From contig JADHWI010000005.1 in assembly GCA_016783565.1 (NCBI GenBank), positions 18,668 to 82,667 on the forward strand: a stretch of DNA of 64,000 nt. The letters run 5' to 3'. The number at the start of each line of letters is the position of its first letter. The first letter of the stretch is position 1. The stretch is from Kiritimatiellia bacterium (GTDB lineage Bacteria > Verrucomicrobiota > Kiritimatiellia > UBA8416 > JADHWI01). The position numbers and the translations under genes were made by a program. Below the pieces are notes generated by a model. That model saw nothing but the letters and a program-made list of their open reading frames with translations. It had not been told where the DNA came from and ran no database searches. Of the stretch, positions 1-9,741 are shown piece by piece.

Positions 1-406
1 AGACGAGATAACATTTGTATATGACACTGGTGAGTGGTCGGGCATAGTGAAGCACCCTTTCGAAACGGTCCCCGTGCTCAACCAGAATCGTGTCGTTTAA
101 TATAAGCTGCTTTTGCATCTTGATTGCGCCAGTGGCGGGTAGGCATCGCTTAAGGGTCTTGTCATGGTTGCCTTGCAGCCAGGTCACGGGGTGGCTCTCG
201 GCGCGGGTCAGGATCTTGTCGTAGATGGCCTGTGCGGATTCGTTGAGAGGGAACCCGTAGCGATCGAAGACGTCTCCGTTCAGGATGAGTTCCGCATCGT
301 CGGGAAGGGAGTCAATAAATCGACTCAATGTTTCTGTGTGGCAATACTCGGACCCCAAGTGCAGGTCGCTGATGATGACGCTATGACTGATTGGTTTCTC
401 CGTCAC
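1..406 (-). CDS. Metallophosphoesterase, LpxH-like (truncated by window edge)
   Basis: The minus strand reads a calcineurin-like phosphoesterase whose 3' end lies outside the window; about 135 residues are visible. The metal-binding motifs come in order: SDLHLGS near residue 14, GDVFDR near 45, GNHDK near 80 and EHGDRFE near 115. That set fits the COG2908 group, which includes the UDP-2,3-diacylglucosamine hydrolase of lipid A synthesis, but other phosphodiesterases share it. The probable GTG start at 404-406 lies inside the 3' end of the O-antigen ligase-like gene, in another reading frame and only about 23 bases before its stop, so the two genes look translationally coupled. The frame is closed upstream by a TAG. 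Family call is firm; the LpxH substrate is inferred from motif order and from the envelope-polysaccharide neighbour. Confidence 0.75.
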   Translation of the reverse strand, partial: MTEKPISHSVIISDLHLGSEYCHTETLSRFIDSLPDDAELILNGDVFDRYGFPLNESAQAIYDKILTRAESHPVTWLQGNHDKTLKRCLPATGAIKMQKQLILNDTILVEHGDRFERVLHYARPLTSVIYKCYLV

Positions 407-1784
407 GTTGTTCGATGATGCGTGCGAGTGGTACGGCTAGAATGCAGGCGAGCATCCAAGTGGTGGCCGGCATCTGCAGGTTAAAATCTCCCAGGGAATG
501 AAACATCATGCAGATTAAAGCGAGCAGGCCTCCCAGCATCAGGGGGTAGTCGGACTTGGATTTCAGCCGGTGGGAGCGCCGTCGCCAGCTTCGCGAAATG
601 TGGCGTAATTCGGAGGTTAGCAGATGGAATATTACGCAGCAGGGAATGAGAAAGAGACCCAACCCCACTAAGCCGTATTCTTCAAGTAGTTGAACCCAAT
701 CGCTGTGTACTTCGTATGAATGGTAGTTGTTGTTGAGTCGTGATGGCCAGCGACCCTCTTCGCGGCTGCCATCGGGCGTCGCGGCGAAACGTCGCCAGAC
801 GTTCTGGTGCATGCCGGGGCCTATGCCCCATACCGGGTCTGTACGCCATGCGCGTAATGCACCGGAAATCATTTGTGCGCGCGTTGCCGATTGGACTTGA
901 GTGATGGTACGCTCAATCTGCTCTGTTCTTGAATTTTCTGTATTTGCGTTTAGGGCAAAATAGGCCTTGAAACGCTGCATATACGGAATGTTGCTGTTCC
1001 ACACTACGATGGCGATGATGAGCAGTGCCATGATTGCCGAGATGCGGTGCCACCAGCGTTGAGCATCCGGGAACTGCGAAAAGCCCCAGATGATGGTGGC
1101 CAGGATCACGACCATAAGAGTAAGGCCGCCACCGCGTGATTTGCTCATACCTACGGCAATTACAGAAAGGACGCATAGGCATGCTGCCGGGATGCGGTGG
1201 TGCGTTTCTGATCCTCGGGAAAGGACGTATGCGATCCCGAGGCAGAATCCCAGCTCCATGATGCCGGCAAAATGATCGGGGCAGAAGTAGCTTCCAGAGG
1301 CGCGTCCATCGTTGTAGTAGTTGGCGTAGCCCGGAGCCCATAGGACCAGTTTGCTGCCAGTAAGAAAGTGGTTCACGATGCCGTAGGTTCCGAGTAGGGC
1401 GAAAACACATATGAGGAGTAGGAGAAGGTGTCGTCTTTGATCATTTTTCAGGCCGAAGATGATGACGAGCCCCAGCAAAAAGGGTGTTGCGAAAAGCAGG
1501 ACGCTACGTTCGGCATCCATGAATACGTCCGCCTGAAATCCACGAACGAAGGCATAGAGTAGAAACGGAAGCATGGATCCGATGAGGATGCATGCGGTTT
1601 TGTGCTCTTTCAGTTGCGGCACAGCGTCTCGTGTTTTCTTAAGCCAATCGATGCTGCTGGCGAACGTGGCCGCGAAGATGCACAAGGCAAATCCCCAGAA
1701 CCACCAGCGCTCCCATGCACCAAAGAACCATGGTGCAATGATGACTGGTAAGGCGGTTAGAAAGAAGATCAGTTTTTGACGCAT
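381..1784 (-). CDS. O-antigen ligase/polymerase family membrane protein
   Basis: A 467-residue integral membrane protein with roughly ten to twelve hydrophobic segments. Its C-terminal half has the Wzy_C/WaaL signature: RGGG near a membrane segment, then a periplasmic loop with WGIGPGMHQNVWRRF and NNYHSYEVHSDW leading into LLEEYGLVGLGLF. Such proteins polymerise or ligate lipid-linked polysaccharide at the periplasmic face of the inner membrane. The ATG at 1784 is preferred because AAGGGG lies 10-11 bases upstream; a longer frame begins with GTG at 1835. The gene overlaps the following phosphoesterase. No glycosyltransferases are adjacent, so the polysaccharide is unknown. Ligase and polymerase cannot be separated by eye. 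Confidence 0.75.
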   Translation of the reverse strand: MRQKLIFFLTALPVIIAPWFFGAWERWWFWGFALCIFAATFASSIDWLKKTRDAVPQLKEHKTACILIGSMLPFLLYAFVRGFQADVFMDAERSVLLFATPFLLGLVIIFGLKNDQRRHLLLLLICVFALLGTYGIVNHFLTGSKLVLWAPGYANYYNDGRASGSYFCPDHFAGIMELGFCLGIAYVLSRGSETHHRIPAACLCVLSVIAVGMSKSRGGGLTLMVVILATIIWGFSQFPDAQRWWHRISAIMALLIIAIVVWNSNIPYMQRFKAYFALNANTENSRTEQIERTITQVQSATRAQMISGALRAWRTDPVWGIGPGMHQNVWRRFAATPDGSREEGRWPSRLNNNYHSYEVHSDWVQLLEEYGLVGLGLFLIPCCVIFHLLTSELRHISRSWRRRSHRLKSKSDYPLMLGGLLALICMMFHSLGDFNLQMPATTWMLACILAVPLARIIEQRDGETNQS

Positions 1785-2039
1785 GGTGGTCTGTCCCCTT
1801 GTCGTGAACACACTCCGTGCCCGTGGATTATGCACGCGGCGCGGCTTAATCCAGAATTCGGGTTCTAGTTGGGGTGTTGAAACTCAATGTCGTGAGACGA
1901 TGGGATTCAACAGAGGTAGAAGATAGCACATCTTCTCTTTGCCATTCAATACCGCAGGTGCTTTTCGCTGATTCTGTGTTTGAGTAATAATGAATGAGCG
2001 CAAGCGTATTGATTAGTGGTGTTAAAGAGGCTATAGGTT

Positions 2040-2681
2040 ATGGTCATGAAGTTTCCTGAGATAAAGATTTGCGGGTTGACGAATGTGGAAGATGCGCGAG
2101 CGGCGCTGGCGTTGGGGGCGGATTATCTGGGCTTTGTGATGTATGCGAAGTCGCCGCGTGGGATTTCGGCGGAGCGTCTGCGCAGTATTCGGGATGCGTT
2201 GCCGGATGAGACACGCTGTATTGCGGTGTTTGTGAATGAATCGCGGGATGTTGTGCTTCGGGTTGCAGAGGAATGCAGATTGTATGCCGTGCAGATTCAT
2301 GGGGATGAGGCGGTTGATGCGTTCCGGGACATGCCGTTGCCCGTCTGGCGCGCGCTTGCGGTTTCAGCGCAGGGTGTTCGGCCTTTCCCTGCTGAATGGC
2401 CTGCGGATCGATATGTGGTTGATGCGCCTGCACCCGGTCGCTATGGTGGCAGTGGTGAAGTGGCGGATTGGGATGTTGCCGCGAAATTGGCTGTGGACAG
2501 TCCTGTTATGTTGGCAGGTGGATTGACGCCTGAGAATGTGGTTTCTGCCTTGCAGGCTGTGAAGCCGTTGGGTGTGGATGTGGCCAGTGGCGTGGAGGCT
2601 ACGCCTGGAGTTAAGGATCATGTGAAGATGAAGGCGTTCTTTGAGCGCTGCCGCAATGTGATGGAGAATATGAAACAATGA
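2040..2681 (+). CDS. trpF: Phosphoribosylanthranilate isomerase
   Basis: TrpF performs the Amadori rearrangement of phosphoribosylanthranilate in tryptophan synthesis, in the cytoplasm. The 213-residue length is normal. The N-terminal KICGLT motif carries the catalytic cysteine (Cys11), [14 protein letters not shown] is the second family signature, and [13 protein letters not shown] contains the catalytic aspartate and phosphate-binding loop. ATG at 2040 has AGAGG about 10 bases upstream; ATG at 2046 is an alternative. The stop overlaps the trpB start (ATGA), so trpF-trpB-trpA is one translationally coupled operon. trpC, trpD and trpEG are not here. Confidence 0.95.
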   Translation: MVMKFPEIKICGLTNVEDARAALALGADYLGFVMYAKSPRGISAERLRSIRDALPDETRCIAVFVNESRDVVLRVAEECRLYAVQIHGDEAVDAFRDMPLPVWRALAVSAQGVRPFPAEWPADRYVVDAPAPGRYGGSGEVADWDVAAKLAVDSPVMLAGGLTPENVVSALQAVKPLGVDVASGVEATPGVKDHVKMKAFFERCRNVMENMKQ

Positions 2682-3880
2682 AACAAGTGCCTGATTCTAA
2701 AGGCTTTTATGGGCAGTTTGGCGGTCGTTATATCGCCGAGACGCTGATGCCGATTCTGCTGGAGGTAGAGTCGGCTTATGATGAAACGAAGGCAGATCCT
2801 GAGTTTCGGCAGGAACTGGATGCGTTGCTGCGCGATTATGTGGGCCGACCGTCGCCGCTATACCTGGCTTCCCGTATGAGCGAAAAGTATGGCGCTAAAA
2901 TCTACTTGAAGCGCGAAGATCTGAATCATACCGGTGCGCATAAAGTGAATAATACGATTGGCCAGGCCCTGCTGGCCCGCCGCATGGGGAAGAAGCGGCT
3001 CATGGCCGAGACCGGCGCGGGTCAGCATGGAGTGGCCACGGCTACCGCTGCCGCATTGTTTGGGATGGAATGCGTGGTCTACATGGGCGAAGAGGATATT
3101 TGCCGCCAGGCACCGAACGTTAAACGCATGGAGCTTCTTGGCGCTGAGGTGGTTCCCGTGTCCAGTGGAACGCGCACACTCAAGGATGCGATGAGCGAAG
3201 CTCTGCGTGCATGGGTAGCCGAGGTCGATACGACGTTTTACGTAATTGGCTCTGTGGCGGGCCCGCATCCTTATCCGTTGATGGTTCGCGATTTTCAGGC
3301 GGTGATTGGCGATGAGGCGCGCAAGCAGATTTTAGCGCAGGAAGGGCGTCTGCCGGATATGGTTTTGGCCTGCGTCGGTGGAGGAAGCAATGCCGCTGGA
3401 ATCTTCTACCCATTCGTGGATGACGAAGACGTGCAATTGATTGGTGTTGAGGCCGAGGGCTACGGCCTGGCCACGGGTCAGCATTCCGCGAGTATTTGTG
3501 CGGGGCGCGTCGGAATTCTTCATGGCAGTAAATCGTTTGTACTTCAGGATGATGAGGGTCAGATCAAGAACGCTCACAGTGTGAGTGCCGGGTTGGATTA
3601 CCCTGGTGTGGGGCCGGAGCATGCGTTTTGGGCTGACAGTGGGCGAGCGACCTATTGCAGTATTACAGATGATGAGGCGCTGGAGGCGTTTCATGAATTG
3701 ACGCGGCTGGAAGGCATTATTCCGGCACTCGAATCATCGCATGCCATTGCTGAGGCGACGAAGCGCGCTATGCAGGCTTCAGAAGACGCCATATTGGTTG
3801 TCAACCTTTCCGGACGTGGGGACAAGGATCTTGATACGGTGCTGGCCATTGATCACGGCGTGAAGGGGGATGCGGAATGA
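2678..3880 (+). CDS. trpB: Tryptophan synthase beta subunit
   Basis: A 400-residue PLP enzyme that joins indole and serine to make tryptophan. The conserved start [16 protein letters not shown], the PLP lysine in [10 protein letters not shown] (about Lys89), the [10 protein letters not shown] loop and the phosphate-binding glycine run GGGSNAAG are all present, and length matches canonical TrpB1. It partners with TrpA, encoded immediately downstream with a 4-base overlap, and would channel indole from it. No frameshift or missing catalytic residue is seen. Confidence 0.97.
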   Translation: MKQVPDSKGFYGQFGGRYIAETLMPILLEVESAYDETKADPEFRQELDALLRDYVGRPSPLYLASRMSEKYGAKIYLKREDLNHTGAHKVNNTIGQALLARRMGKKRLMAETGAGQHGVATATAAALFGMECVVYMGEEDICRQAPNVKRMELLGAEVVPVSSGTRTLKDAMSEALRAWVAEVDTTFYVIGSVAGPHPYPLMVRDFQAVIGDEARKQILAQEGRLPDMVLACVGGGSNAAGIFYPFVDDEDVQLIGVEAEGYGLATGQHSASICAGRVGILHGSKSFVLQDDEGQIKNAHSVSAGLDYPGVGPEHAFWADSGRATYCSITDDEALEAFHELTRLEGIIPALESSHAIAEATKRAMQASEDAILVVNLSGRGDKDLDTVLAIDHGVKGDAE

Positions 3881-4653
3881 ATCGGATAGATTCCTTTTTT
3901 CAGTCTTGTAAAGAAAGTGGTAAGAAGGCGCTTGTTGGCTATTTGACTGCAGGTGACCCGGATATGGAGCAATCTGAGGCCAACGTGCGTACGGCGCTGA
4001 CGCATGGTGTGGATGTTCTGGAGTTGGGGGTTCCTTTTTCAGATCCTACGGCAGACGGTCCGACGATTCAGGCGGCGTCACATCGTGCGCTGGCAGCAGG
4101 TGCTACGCTGCCCAAGGTTCTGGACATGGTGCGGCGACTGCGGGCCGATTTTGATCAGCCCATTGTGCTTTTTGGGTACTGCAATCCGCTTTTTTCTTAT
4201 GGCTATGCAGATTTCTGTCGAGATGCAAAGCGAGCAGGGGCGGATGGATTGTTGGTTGTGGATCTTCCCTTTGAAATGACACCAGAGCTGCAAGATGATG
4301 CCGATGTGCAGGATCTGGTGCTGATTCCCCTGGTTGCACCGACGACTCCGCCGGAGCGCGCTGAAAAGATTTTGCAAGGCTCACGTGGGTTTGTGTATTA
4401 CATCATGGTGAAGGGCGTGACAGGGGCTCGTGAAGCACTGGTGACAGATTTGGCTGAGCGCGTGGATGCTCTGCGGGCCGTAACATCCCTGCCGATTGCA
4501 GCAGGTTTCGGGGTTAGCAGCGGTGATCAGGCGGGAGAGGTCGCCAAAGTGGCTGATGGCGTTGTGGTAGGCAGTGCGCTGGTCAAGGCGGCGGAGGCTG
4601 GTCAACTGGAAGCGTTGGTGACGGATCTACGCCGTGGTTTGGATGGCGGGTAA
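3877..4653 (+). CDS. trpA: Tryptophan synthase alpha subunit
   Basis: A 258-residue TIM-barrel protein that cleaves indole-3-glycerol phosphate to indole. The catalytic glutamate is Glu49 in [15 protein letters not shown] and the catalytic aspartate is Asp60 in the same motif. [10 protein letters not shown] and the phosphate-binding GFGVSSGDQ follow. The start overlaps the trpB stop. Slightly shorter than the E. coli protein but complete. Last gene of the coupled trpFBA set; a short hairpin follows it. Confidence 0.96.
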   Translation: MNRIDSFFQSCKESGKKALVGYLTAGDPDMEQSEANVRTALTHGVDVLELGVPFSDPTADGPTIQAASHRALAAGATLPKVLDMVRRLRADFDQPIVLFGYCNPLFSYGYADFCRDAKRAGADGLLVVDLPFEMTPELQDDADVQDLVLIPLVAPTTPPERAEKILQGSRGFVYYIMVKGVTGAREALVTDLAERVDALRAVTSLPIAAGFGVSSGDQAGEVAKVADGVVVGSALVKAAEAGQLEALVTDLRRGLDGG

Positions 4654-4702
4654 AAGAGGTAGGCACGCAGGCGGTTGTGCGTGGTCTGGTGCCTGGACGT
4701 CG

Positions 4703-4718
4703 AGGGACCTACGTCCCT
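4703..4718 (+). terminator. Small hairpin after trpA
   Basis: AGGGAC and GTCCCT form a 6-bp stem around a CTAC loop, about 50 bases after the trpA stop. No run of T follows, so intrinsic termination is doubtful. It could equally be one copy of a dispersed intergenic repeat; a genome search for the surrounding GACGTCGAGGGACC would decide. Confidence 0.3.
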
Positions 4719-4758
4719 GCCTTGAAATGGTTGTATCAAGATGAGGGGGGCATTTTTC

Positions 4759-5172
4759 ATGTCGGGAGAACCGCGCATATTTGAACACAGTTTTTTCGTT
4801 CCCTATGCCGATATCGATCAGATGGGATTCGTGTATTATGCCAACTATCTTGTCTATTTCGAAATGGCTCGAGCGGCACTGTTGCGGGAGTCTGAATTGC
4901 CCTATCTGGAAATGGAGCGTGACGGCGTTATGCTTCCTGTCGTGGAGTCGCATTGTACCTACAGGAAACCGGCACACTATGATGATGAGCTCACGGTAAA
5001 AACGCGCTTGGTTGGGTTTAAGGGCCCGCGATTGCGTATAGAATACGACGTGTGCAGAGGTGGTGAAATTCTGGCATCCGGGCACACTGTTCACATCTGT
5101 ATGTCGCCGGAAGGGAAGGTGTTGCGGCCGTCTCCGGCGCTACTTGAACTGGTTGGGATGCCTGCGCCTTGA
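4759..5172 (+). CDS. Acyl-CoA thioesterase, YbgC/FadM hot-dog family
   Basis: A 137-residue hot-dog fold protein. The signature YADIDQMGFVYYANYLVYFE near residues 16-35 contains the catalytic aspartate and the long helix seen in 4-hydroxybenzoyl-CoA thioesterase/YbgC proteins; these hydrolyse short or aromatic acyl-CoA thioesters in the cytoplasm. ATG at 4759 has GAGGGG 10 bases upstream and fits the family start better than the ATG at 4741. It ends one base before the convergent RNase HIII gene. YbgC often sits with tol-pal genes, but none are nearby, so the substrate is unknown. Confidence 0.85.
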   Translation: MSGEPRIFEHSFFVPYADIDQMGFVYYANYLVYFEMARAALLRESELPYLEMERDGVMLPVVESHCTYRKPAHYDDELTVKTRLVGFKGPRLRIEYDVCRGGEILASGHTVHICMSPEGKVLRPSPALLELVGMPAP

Positions 5173-6168
5173 CTACGTTTTCGTTTGCTTTTTCTGGTAA
5201 GCGGCTTTGGATTGAGATGCACCGACGTCACCCAGGTCTTTTCGCGAATGTCCCTGTGAAGCCAGAACCTTATCCGTGGTGCGAAAATGGCATTTCGCGA
5301 TCTCTGTGAGCACCATGGGGCCATGCGTGCGCACGAGTTCACCAGCCATCTCTGACACTGCGGCTGAGGCGCCTTTCTTCATCTCCACCTTGTATTGATC
5401 CCCCAGTCGCTTAAGGGAGAGCAGAAACGCCTCACGGGCAATGATGGATGCCGCGGCTACTGCAAGGTCTTCTTCGGCACGCGGTCGTTGCTCCAGTTTG
5501 ATTTTGCGTCCCTTCTTCATGAGGGCCTTCTCTACCTGATCTTTTCGGCCAAATTGGTCGGACAGTGCACGGGGGCAGCCGGGTACCAGTTCCATGACAT
5601 TTTCGATAGCCCTGGCATGTCCCCAAGCGAGCAGCGTATTCACGTTCCGCATTTTTGCGTAGAGGCGGTTATATGCAGCAGGGCCGATGCGAACGAGGGA
5701 GAACTTGCCTTGCAGCACCTTGCGTAAATCTCTCCCCAACTGGAGCGCCTTTTTATCGCTGCTGATTTGTTTGCTGTCTTTGACGCCCATGTCCTGTAGT
5801 GCGGGAATTACGGTGTCATCGATGTATGCACCCGCAATGACCAGTGGGCCGAAGAAGTCTCCTTTTCCGCTTTCATCAATGCCCATGTGTGGCTGATAAG
5901 CCTCAGGGTTCAGCATCTCTTCGTACCCGACACCGACACTCTCAAGCACCATTGGTTCGAGTATGAACATGACGAAGTCTTCGGCTTCTTTGCCTTGCAC
6001 GAGGCATTTTCCACTTTTGTAAAGATTGACGCCGTATCCAGGGGTCTTAACCGCAATCACCGTATGAGGAACTTTTGTGGGGCGATAGTTTCCTGCGCTG
6101 AGGATGTCGAGCAGTGTCTCTTGCTGCGCTTCTGTTAGCTTGAAGGTAAATGAAGTCTTTTTTGCCAT
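5173..6168 (-). CDS. rnhC: Ribonuclease HIII
   Basis: RNase HIII removes RNA from RNA-DNA hybrids. The 331-residue protein has the extra N-terminal substrate-binding (TBP-like) domain over residues 1-85 that separates HIII from HII, then the catalytic motif GIDESGKGDFFGPLVIAGAY at about residue 97 with its first acidic residues, a second aspartate in VKDSKQ, and a C-terminal AAASIIAREAF block. The ATG at 6168 (MAKKTSFTF) is chosen over a TTG at 6204. Stop codons of this gene and the thioesterase abut. Confidence 0.92.
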   Translation of the reverse strand: MAKKTSFTFKLTEAQQETLLDILSAGNYRPTKVPHTVIAVKTPGYGVNLYKSGKCLVQGKEAEDFVMFILEPMVLESVGVGYEEMLNPEAYQPHMGIDESGKGDFFGPLVIAGAYIDDTVIPALQDMGVKDSKQISSDKKALQLGRDLRKVLQGKFSLVRIGPAAYNRLYAKMRNVNTLLAWGHARAIENVMELVPGCPRALSDQFGRKDQVEKALMKKGRKIKLEQRPRAEEDLAVAAASIIAREAFLLSLKRLGDQYKVEMKKGASAAVSEMAGELVRTHGPMVLTEIAKCHFRTTDKVLASQGHSRKDLGDVGASQSKAAYQKKQTKT

Positions 6169-6234
6169 GCAAGATAGCCTATCAGGAGGGGGGCGTGGAT
6201 TCAAATATCAAAAGGAAAGAGTGCCCCTTTTTTG

Positions 6235-6264
6235 TTGACGAAACTGGGGTTAGATGGCCATAGT
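6235..6264 (+). promoter_or_regulatory. Putative sigma-70 promoter of the export module
   Basis: TTGACG at 6235-6240 and CATAGT at 6259-6264 are separated by 18 bases, about 65 bases before the barrel-protein start at 6330, which has a strong AAAGAGGAGA ribosome site. The divergent rnhC gene begins at 6168, so this is a true intergenic region. Fit is moderate. Confidence 0.45.
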
Positions 6265-6329
6265 GAACTCCAAATACTGCCCGAGTAGTGTCGCGAATAG
6301 GTGGTTCATGTTTAAAGAGGAGACGGGTC

Positions 6330-7541
6330 ATGCGGTTAGCAATTAAGATTGTGAGTGGAATAGTATTTTCTCTGATGTTGTTTTCGATTGTCGCTCAGGG
6401 CGAGGAAACGACGGCTTTGGAACCGTTGAAGGTGTCTTTGACCCTTCGGGCAGATTACACAGACAACAGAGATTCTCTGCCGGATGGACTTGATGAAGAG
6501 ACGTGGGATTTCTACGTTAAGCCTCGTGTGGATTGGCTTATAGACTGGGAGCGATCCTATCTTGATCTGTTTTATGCACCGTCATGGCGCTATCGCACAG
6601 ACGAAAGTGATACGCAGAATGAAGAGGAATGGCAGCATGATGCCGGCTTACGCATTGAGCACAGCACCAGCCCTGGTACGGTTCTGCGTTTGGATGAAAA
6701 GTTTGACTTCACAGACGACCCGGCCGTCAGCCAGGAAGAAGGTGTTGTACGACGCAATTCCAGTTATATTCTTAATCGGGTCGAAGTCGGTGCCACGCAC
6801 ATGTTAAGCGAAGGTTGGACGGGTGATGTGGCGGTTCGTCATATGACCAAGCAGTATGATGAAGACCTTGTTGCAGATGATTCAGACGAAGATCGTATCG
6901 ACGGCATCGTTAAAGCGATCTTTCAAGCAACACCAACCCTGAATACGTACGGAACCGTTATGTATTCTGATTATTCCTTTGATGATAGCCGAGGATTGGA
7001 ACGTGATTTTTCCAGTGTGCTTCTTGCGATTGGTGTGGAGCAGACGATTAATCCGCAGCTCAGTGTAGGCGCCAGCGTGGGTGTGCAGAGTCAGGATTAT
7101 GATGACGCTGACATTGATGTGGACGAGGTGCCCTATGCCTCTGTATGGGTGCAGGCGCGTACAATTCCCACCACACGTATTCGTGGTGAAGTGTCTCATG
7201 GTCTGCGTGATTCGGATGTTTATCCTTTTGCTTCCCAGGAGTATACTGATGTCAAAGCTTCTGTTGAATGGGATGTGCTCCCTCGCGTGATGTTGGGTGT
7301 GACGGGGCTTTACCGGAATAGCGATTATGATGATGCTGCTCCCGGTGCTGCAACGGCAGGCGACTTTGTTGGCATTGCTGATGGCGAAGAGGACAAGATT
7401 ATTGCTATGGGTGAGATTGCGTATAAACTCAATGATCGCAACAAGATCTCCTTGATGCACAGATACGAAGATGTGGATTCGGACGTGTCCTGGGACTATA
7501 CAAAGAATACAACGCGAATACTTTACGGACGTTCATTCTAA
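6330..7541 (+). CDS. Outer-membrane beta-barrel protein of the polysaccharide export module
   Basis: A 403-residue protein with a signal peptide (hydrophobic run about residues 8-22, cleavage near AQG-EE), then repeated amphipathic beta strands alternating with acidic turns, ending in a C-terminal phenylalanine (ILYGRSF) as BAM substrates do. Length and position next to a Wzz/BY-kinase gene suggest the BBP2_2-type porin family that accompanies exopolysaccharide loci. ATG at 6330 follows AAAGAGGAGAC; an upstream frame start at 6288 is not supported. Probable role: assisting export or anchoring of polysaccharide at the outer membrane (inferred). Confidence 0.75.
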   Translation: MRLAIKIVSGIVFSLMLFSIVAQGEETTALEPLKVSLTLRADYTDNRDSLPDGLDEETWDFYVKPRVDWLIDWERSYLDLFYAPSWRYRTDESDTQNEEEWQHDAGLRIEHSTSPGTVLRLDEKFDFTDDPAVSQEEGVVRRNSSYILNRVEVGATHMLSEGWTGDVAVRHMTKQYDEDLVADDSDEDRIDGIVKAIFQATPTLNTYGTVMYSDYSFDDSRGLERDFSSVLLAIGVEQTINPQLSVGASVGVQSQDYDDADIDVDEVPYASVWVQARTIPTTRIRGEVSHGLRDSDVYPFASQEYTDVKASVEWDVLPRVMLGVTGLYRNSDYDDAAPGAATAGDFVGIADGEEDKIIAMGEIAYKLNDRNKISLMHRYEDVDSDVSWDYTKNTTRILYGRSF

Positions 7542-7567
7542 GTCAGCCTGATTGAGAGACTTTTGTG

Positions 7568-7600
7568 AGCCCGCTGACGGATATTGACCGGCAGCGGGCT
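7568..7600 (+). terminator. Hairpin between barrel and BY-kinase genes
   Basis: AGCCCGCTG (7568-7576) and CAGCGGGCT (7592-7600) form a perfect 9-bp stem with a 15-base loop. Only TTGATT follows, so it may be a partial terminator or an mRNA-stabilising processing element between two genes of the same module, setting the barrel and kinase expression levels apart. Confidence 0.5.
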
Positions 7601-7635
7601 TTGATTGACCTAAACACCCGAGGTGGTTCCCTCTT

Positions 7636-9741
7636 ATGCAAGAAGAACAGGAAGCGTTACATTTTTTGGATTACTGGCGCGTCATTCGCTCCAGAAAAGA
7701 AATCATTATTGCGGTCACGCTTCTGGTTGTTCTGACCGGGATACTGGTGACGTATTCTATGCCAAAGGTGTATCGTGCCTCCTGCATTATTGGCGTGCAG
7801 CAGGAGACTCCGGATGTTGAACTATGGAACCGTACTGCGACGGGGTATGACCCGTTTTATATGCGGACAATGTTTGAGATCATTCAGTCCCGCCCAATCA
7901 TTGAGGAAACCGTACGCAAATTGGGTATGGATCGCAAATTAGCCGGTATCTACGGATGGGCCAGGGGGGACGCCTTAAATCAGACGGTCAAGTTGTTGAG
8001 TCATGGGATGAAAGTTCAACAATATCGCGACACGAATCTGATCGAGATTCAGATCTACCTTGCAGAACCGAAGGCAACCGCGCATGAAGAGGCGGCTCGT
8101 GCGGCTAACATGGTTGCAGATGTTTTTCGTGATCAGCGCATACTCGTGAGCAGAGAAGAAACTGAGCGTGGTTTGCGCGCATTGAAGGCATCCCTTGATG
8201 ACCAAATTGAGAAGGTGGACAAACTCAAGGATTCGGTGAAGGAGATTCGCGATCTGTATGGCATCAATGTAGGTATCAGGGCTTCTGGTTCTGAGCGTAA
8301 TACAGATCAGGATGGGATAAGAACGCTGGATGTCTATCGACGCCGGACGAGTGTTGAACTCGCAGAGAAAGCGGCACGGCTGGAGCAAATTGAGGCTTTG
8401 AGTGGTGAACAATTATTGGAGACCACATCGCTGTTTACGGATGCCGTGTTGTCCAGCCTGGTAGCTGACAAACAGAAATATGAAGTGGAATTAAGCCGAT
8501 TGATGGAGAGTTATGGCGATCGTCATCCGCGTGTGCTTGAGATAAAGGAAGTGTTACAGGGGCTTGATGTCAAAGTTAAGGACAAAATTGCGGGGCTCAA
8601 GACCAGCCTGCGCGTTGACTATGAATCCACGAAAGCCAAACTGAACATTATTATTGCCGAGCTCGACGAGCTGAAAAAGATTGAGCGTGAACGAGCGGGG
8701 AAAGATTACCAGGCTTTTGATGAAGCGGTTCAGGAATTGCAGCATGCTCAGAAGTTGCGAGACTCTCTGGAGGCACGTTATCTGCAAGAACGTATTGAAT
8801 TGCGCATGCCGCGAACGATCGTGGAAAAAGTTCAGCCTGCACGCCCCTCAGGTGATCCTGTCAGCCCTGATATTGCACTGAATATCATTCTCAGCATTAT
8901 TGTGGGTCTTGGGTCAGGAATCGCGCTGGCATATTTTGTTGAGTATCTTGATACCTCAGTGAAAACGGTTGAAGACGTTGAGAAGTTCATGGGTGTACCG
9001 GTATTAGGAGTGATTCCGCAAAAGGTGAAGCCACTATCGGATGAAGATGCCGATGCTGCGCACGCCGAGGCCTATCGAATTCTGCGGACAAACTTGCGCT
9101 TTTCCAAGCGTATTCCTGATGGCTGCATATTTTCTGTTACCAGTGGCAGTGCAGGAGAGGGTAAGTCTTTAACGCTTTTCAATATGGCGTATGTATCCGC
9201 AAAACTGGGTGAGAAGGTCTTGGTTGTGGATGCTGACTTGCATCGACCGACTCAGCACAAGATTATGGGTGTTGATCGGGATGTTGGCTTGGCTAATGTA
9301 TTGGTTGGGGAGAAGTCGATTGATGACGTGACGATGGATTCCGGACTGCCTAATCTTTCGGTAATTCCGAGTGGACGACTGACTTCCGGTCATCATGGTC
9401 TGCTCGATACGCTACGGATGAAAGAGGTCATTGAGGAACTGCGCGAGAAATATGATTTGGTTCTGTTTGATGGGCCTCCTATCACCGGCGTGAGTGATGC
9501 TGCACTGCTGGCGCGTGAAATGGATGGCGTTATTCTTGTTATCCAGCACCGAAAACATCCCAAGGCAGTTTCGAACCGTGCAAAAGCTATGGTCGAGAAC
9601 GTGGGCGGATTGATTGCGGGTGTGGTCTTGAACAACATCAATATTTCGCGTGATTATTCGTATTATTACTATGGTCATTACTACTCGTATGCGTATACAA
9701 AGACGTCAAAGCGCAGGGGTTCGCAGGAGGGACGGAAATGA
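7636..9741 (+). CDS. Chain-length determinant / bacterial tyrosine kinase (Wzc type)
   Basis: A 701-residue fusion of a Wzz-type chain-length regulator and a BY-kinase. The Wzz domain has its first membrane segment near residues 22-40. It continues through long periplasmic coiled coils (about 170-400) to a proline-rich second membrane segment near 415-435. The cytoplasmic kinase follows: Walker A SGSAGEGKS near 502-510, Walker A' LVVDADLHRP near 529 and Walker B LVLFDGPP near 607. The tail is tyrosine-rich (YSYYYYGHYYSYAY), the usual autophosphorylation cluster. Such proteins control polysaccharide polymerisation and export through cycles of phosphorylation with an outer-membrane Wza partner, here encoded by the next, overlapping gene. 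AGGTGG precedes the ATG. Confidence 0.92.
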   Translation: MQEEQEALHFLDYWRVIRSRKEIIIAVTLLVVLTGILVTYSMPKVYRASCIIGVQQETPDVELWNRTATGYDPFYMRTMFEIIQSRPIIEETVRKLGMDRKLAGIYGWARGDALNQTVKLLSHGMKVQQYRDTNLIEIQIYLAEPKATAHEEAARAANMVADVFRDQRILVSREETERGLRALKASLDDQIEKVDKLKDSVKEIRDLYGINVGIRASGSERNTDQDGIRTLDVYRRRTSVELAEKAARLEQIEALSGEQLLETTSLFTDAVLSSLVADKQKYEVELSRLMESYGDRHPRVLEIKEVLQGLDVKVKDKIAGLKTSLRVDYESTKAKLNIIIAELDELKKIERERAGKDYQAFDEAVQELQHAQKLRDSLEARYLQERIELRMPRTIVEKVQPARPSGDPVSPDIALNIILSIIVGLGSGIALAYFVEYLDTSVKTVEDVEKFMGVPVLGVIPQKVKPLSDEDADAAHAEAYRILRTNLRFSKRIPDGCIFSVTSGSAGEGKSLTLFNMAYVSAKLGEKVLVVDADLHRPTQHKIMGVDRDVGLANVLVGEKSIDDVTMDSGLPNLSVIPSGRLTSGHHGLLDTLRMKEVIEELREKYDLVLFDGPPITGVSDAALLAREMDGVILVIQHRKHPKAVSNRAKAMVENVGGLIAGVVLNNINISRDYSYYYYGHYYSYAYTKTSKRRGSQEGRK

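Noticed and set aside
2009..2046. TTGATT-N17-TATAGG as a promoter giving a leaderless trpF
   Set aside because: The same stretch supplies a reasonable AAAGAGG ribosome site for ATG 2040, and the -10 would overlap it; evidence does not favour the promoter.
2044..2678. Several antisense and alternative-frame open reading frames across trpF and trpB
   Set aside because: They mirror the codon bias of the real genes, have no ribosome sites and show no recognisable motifs.
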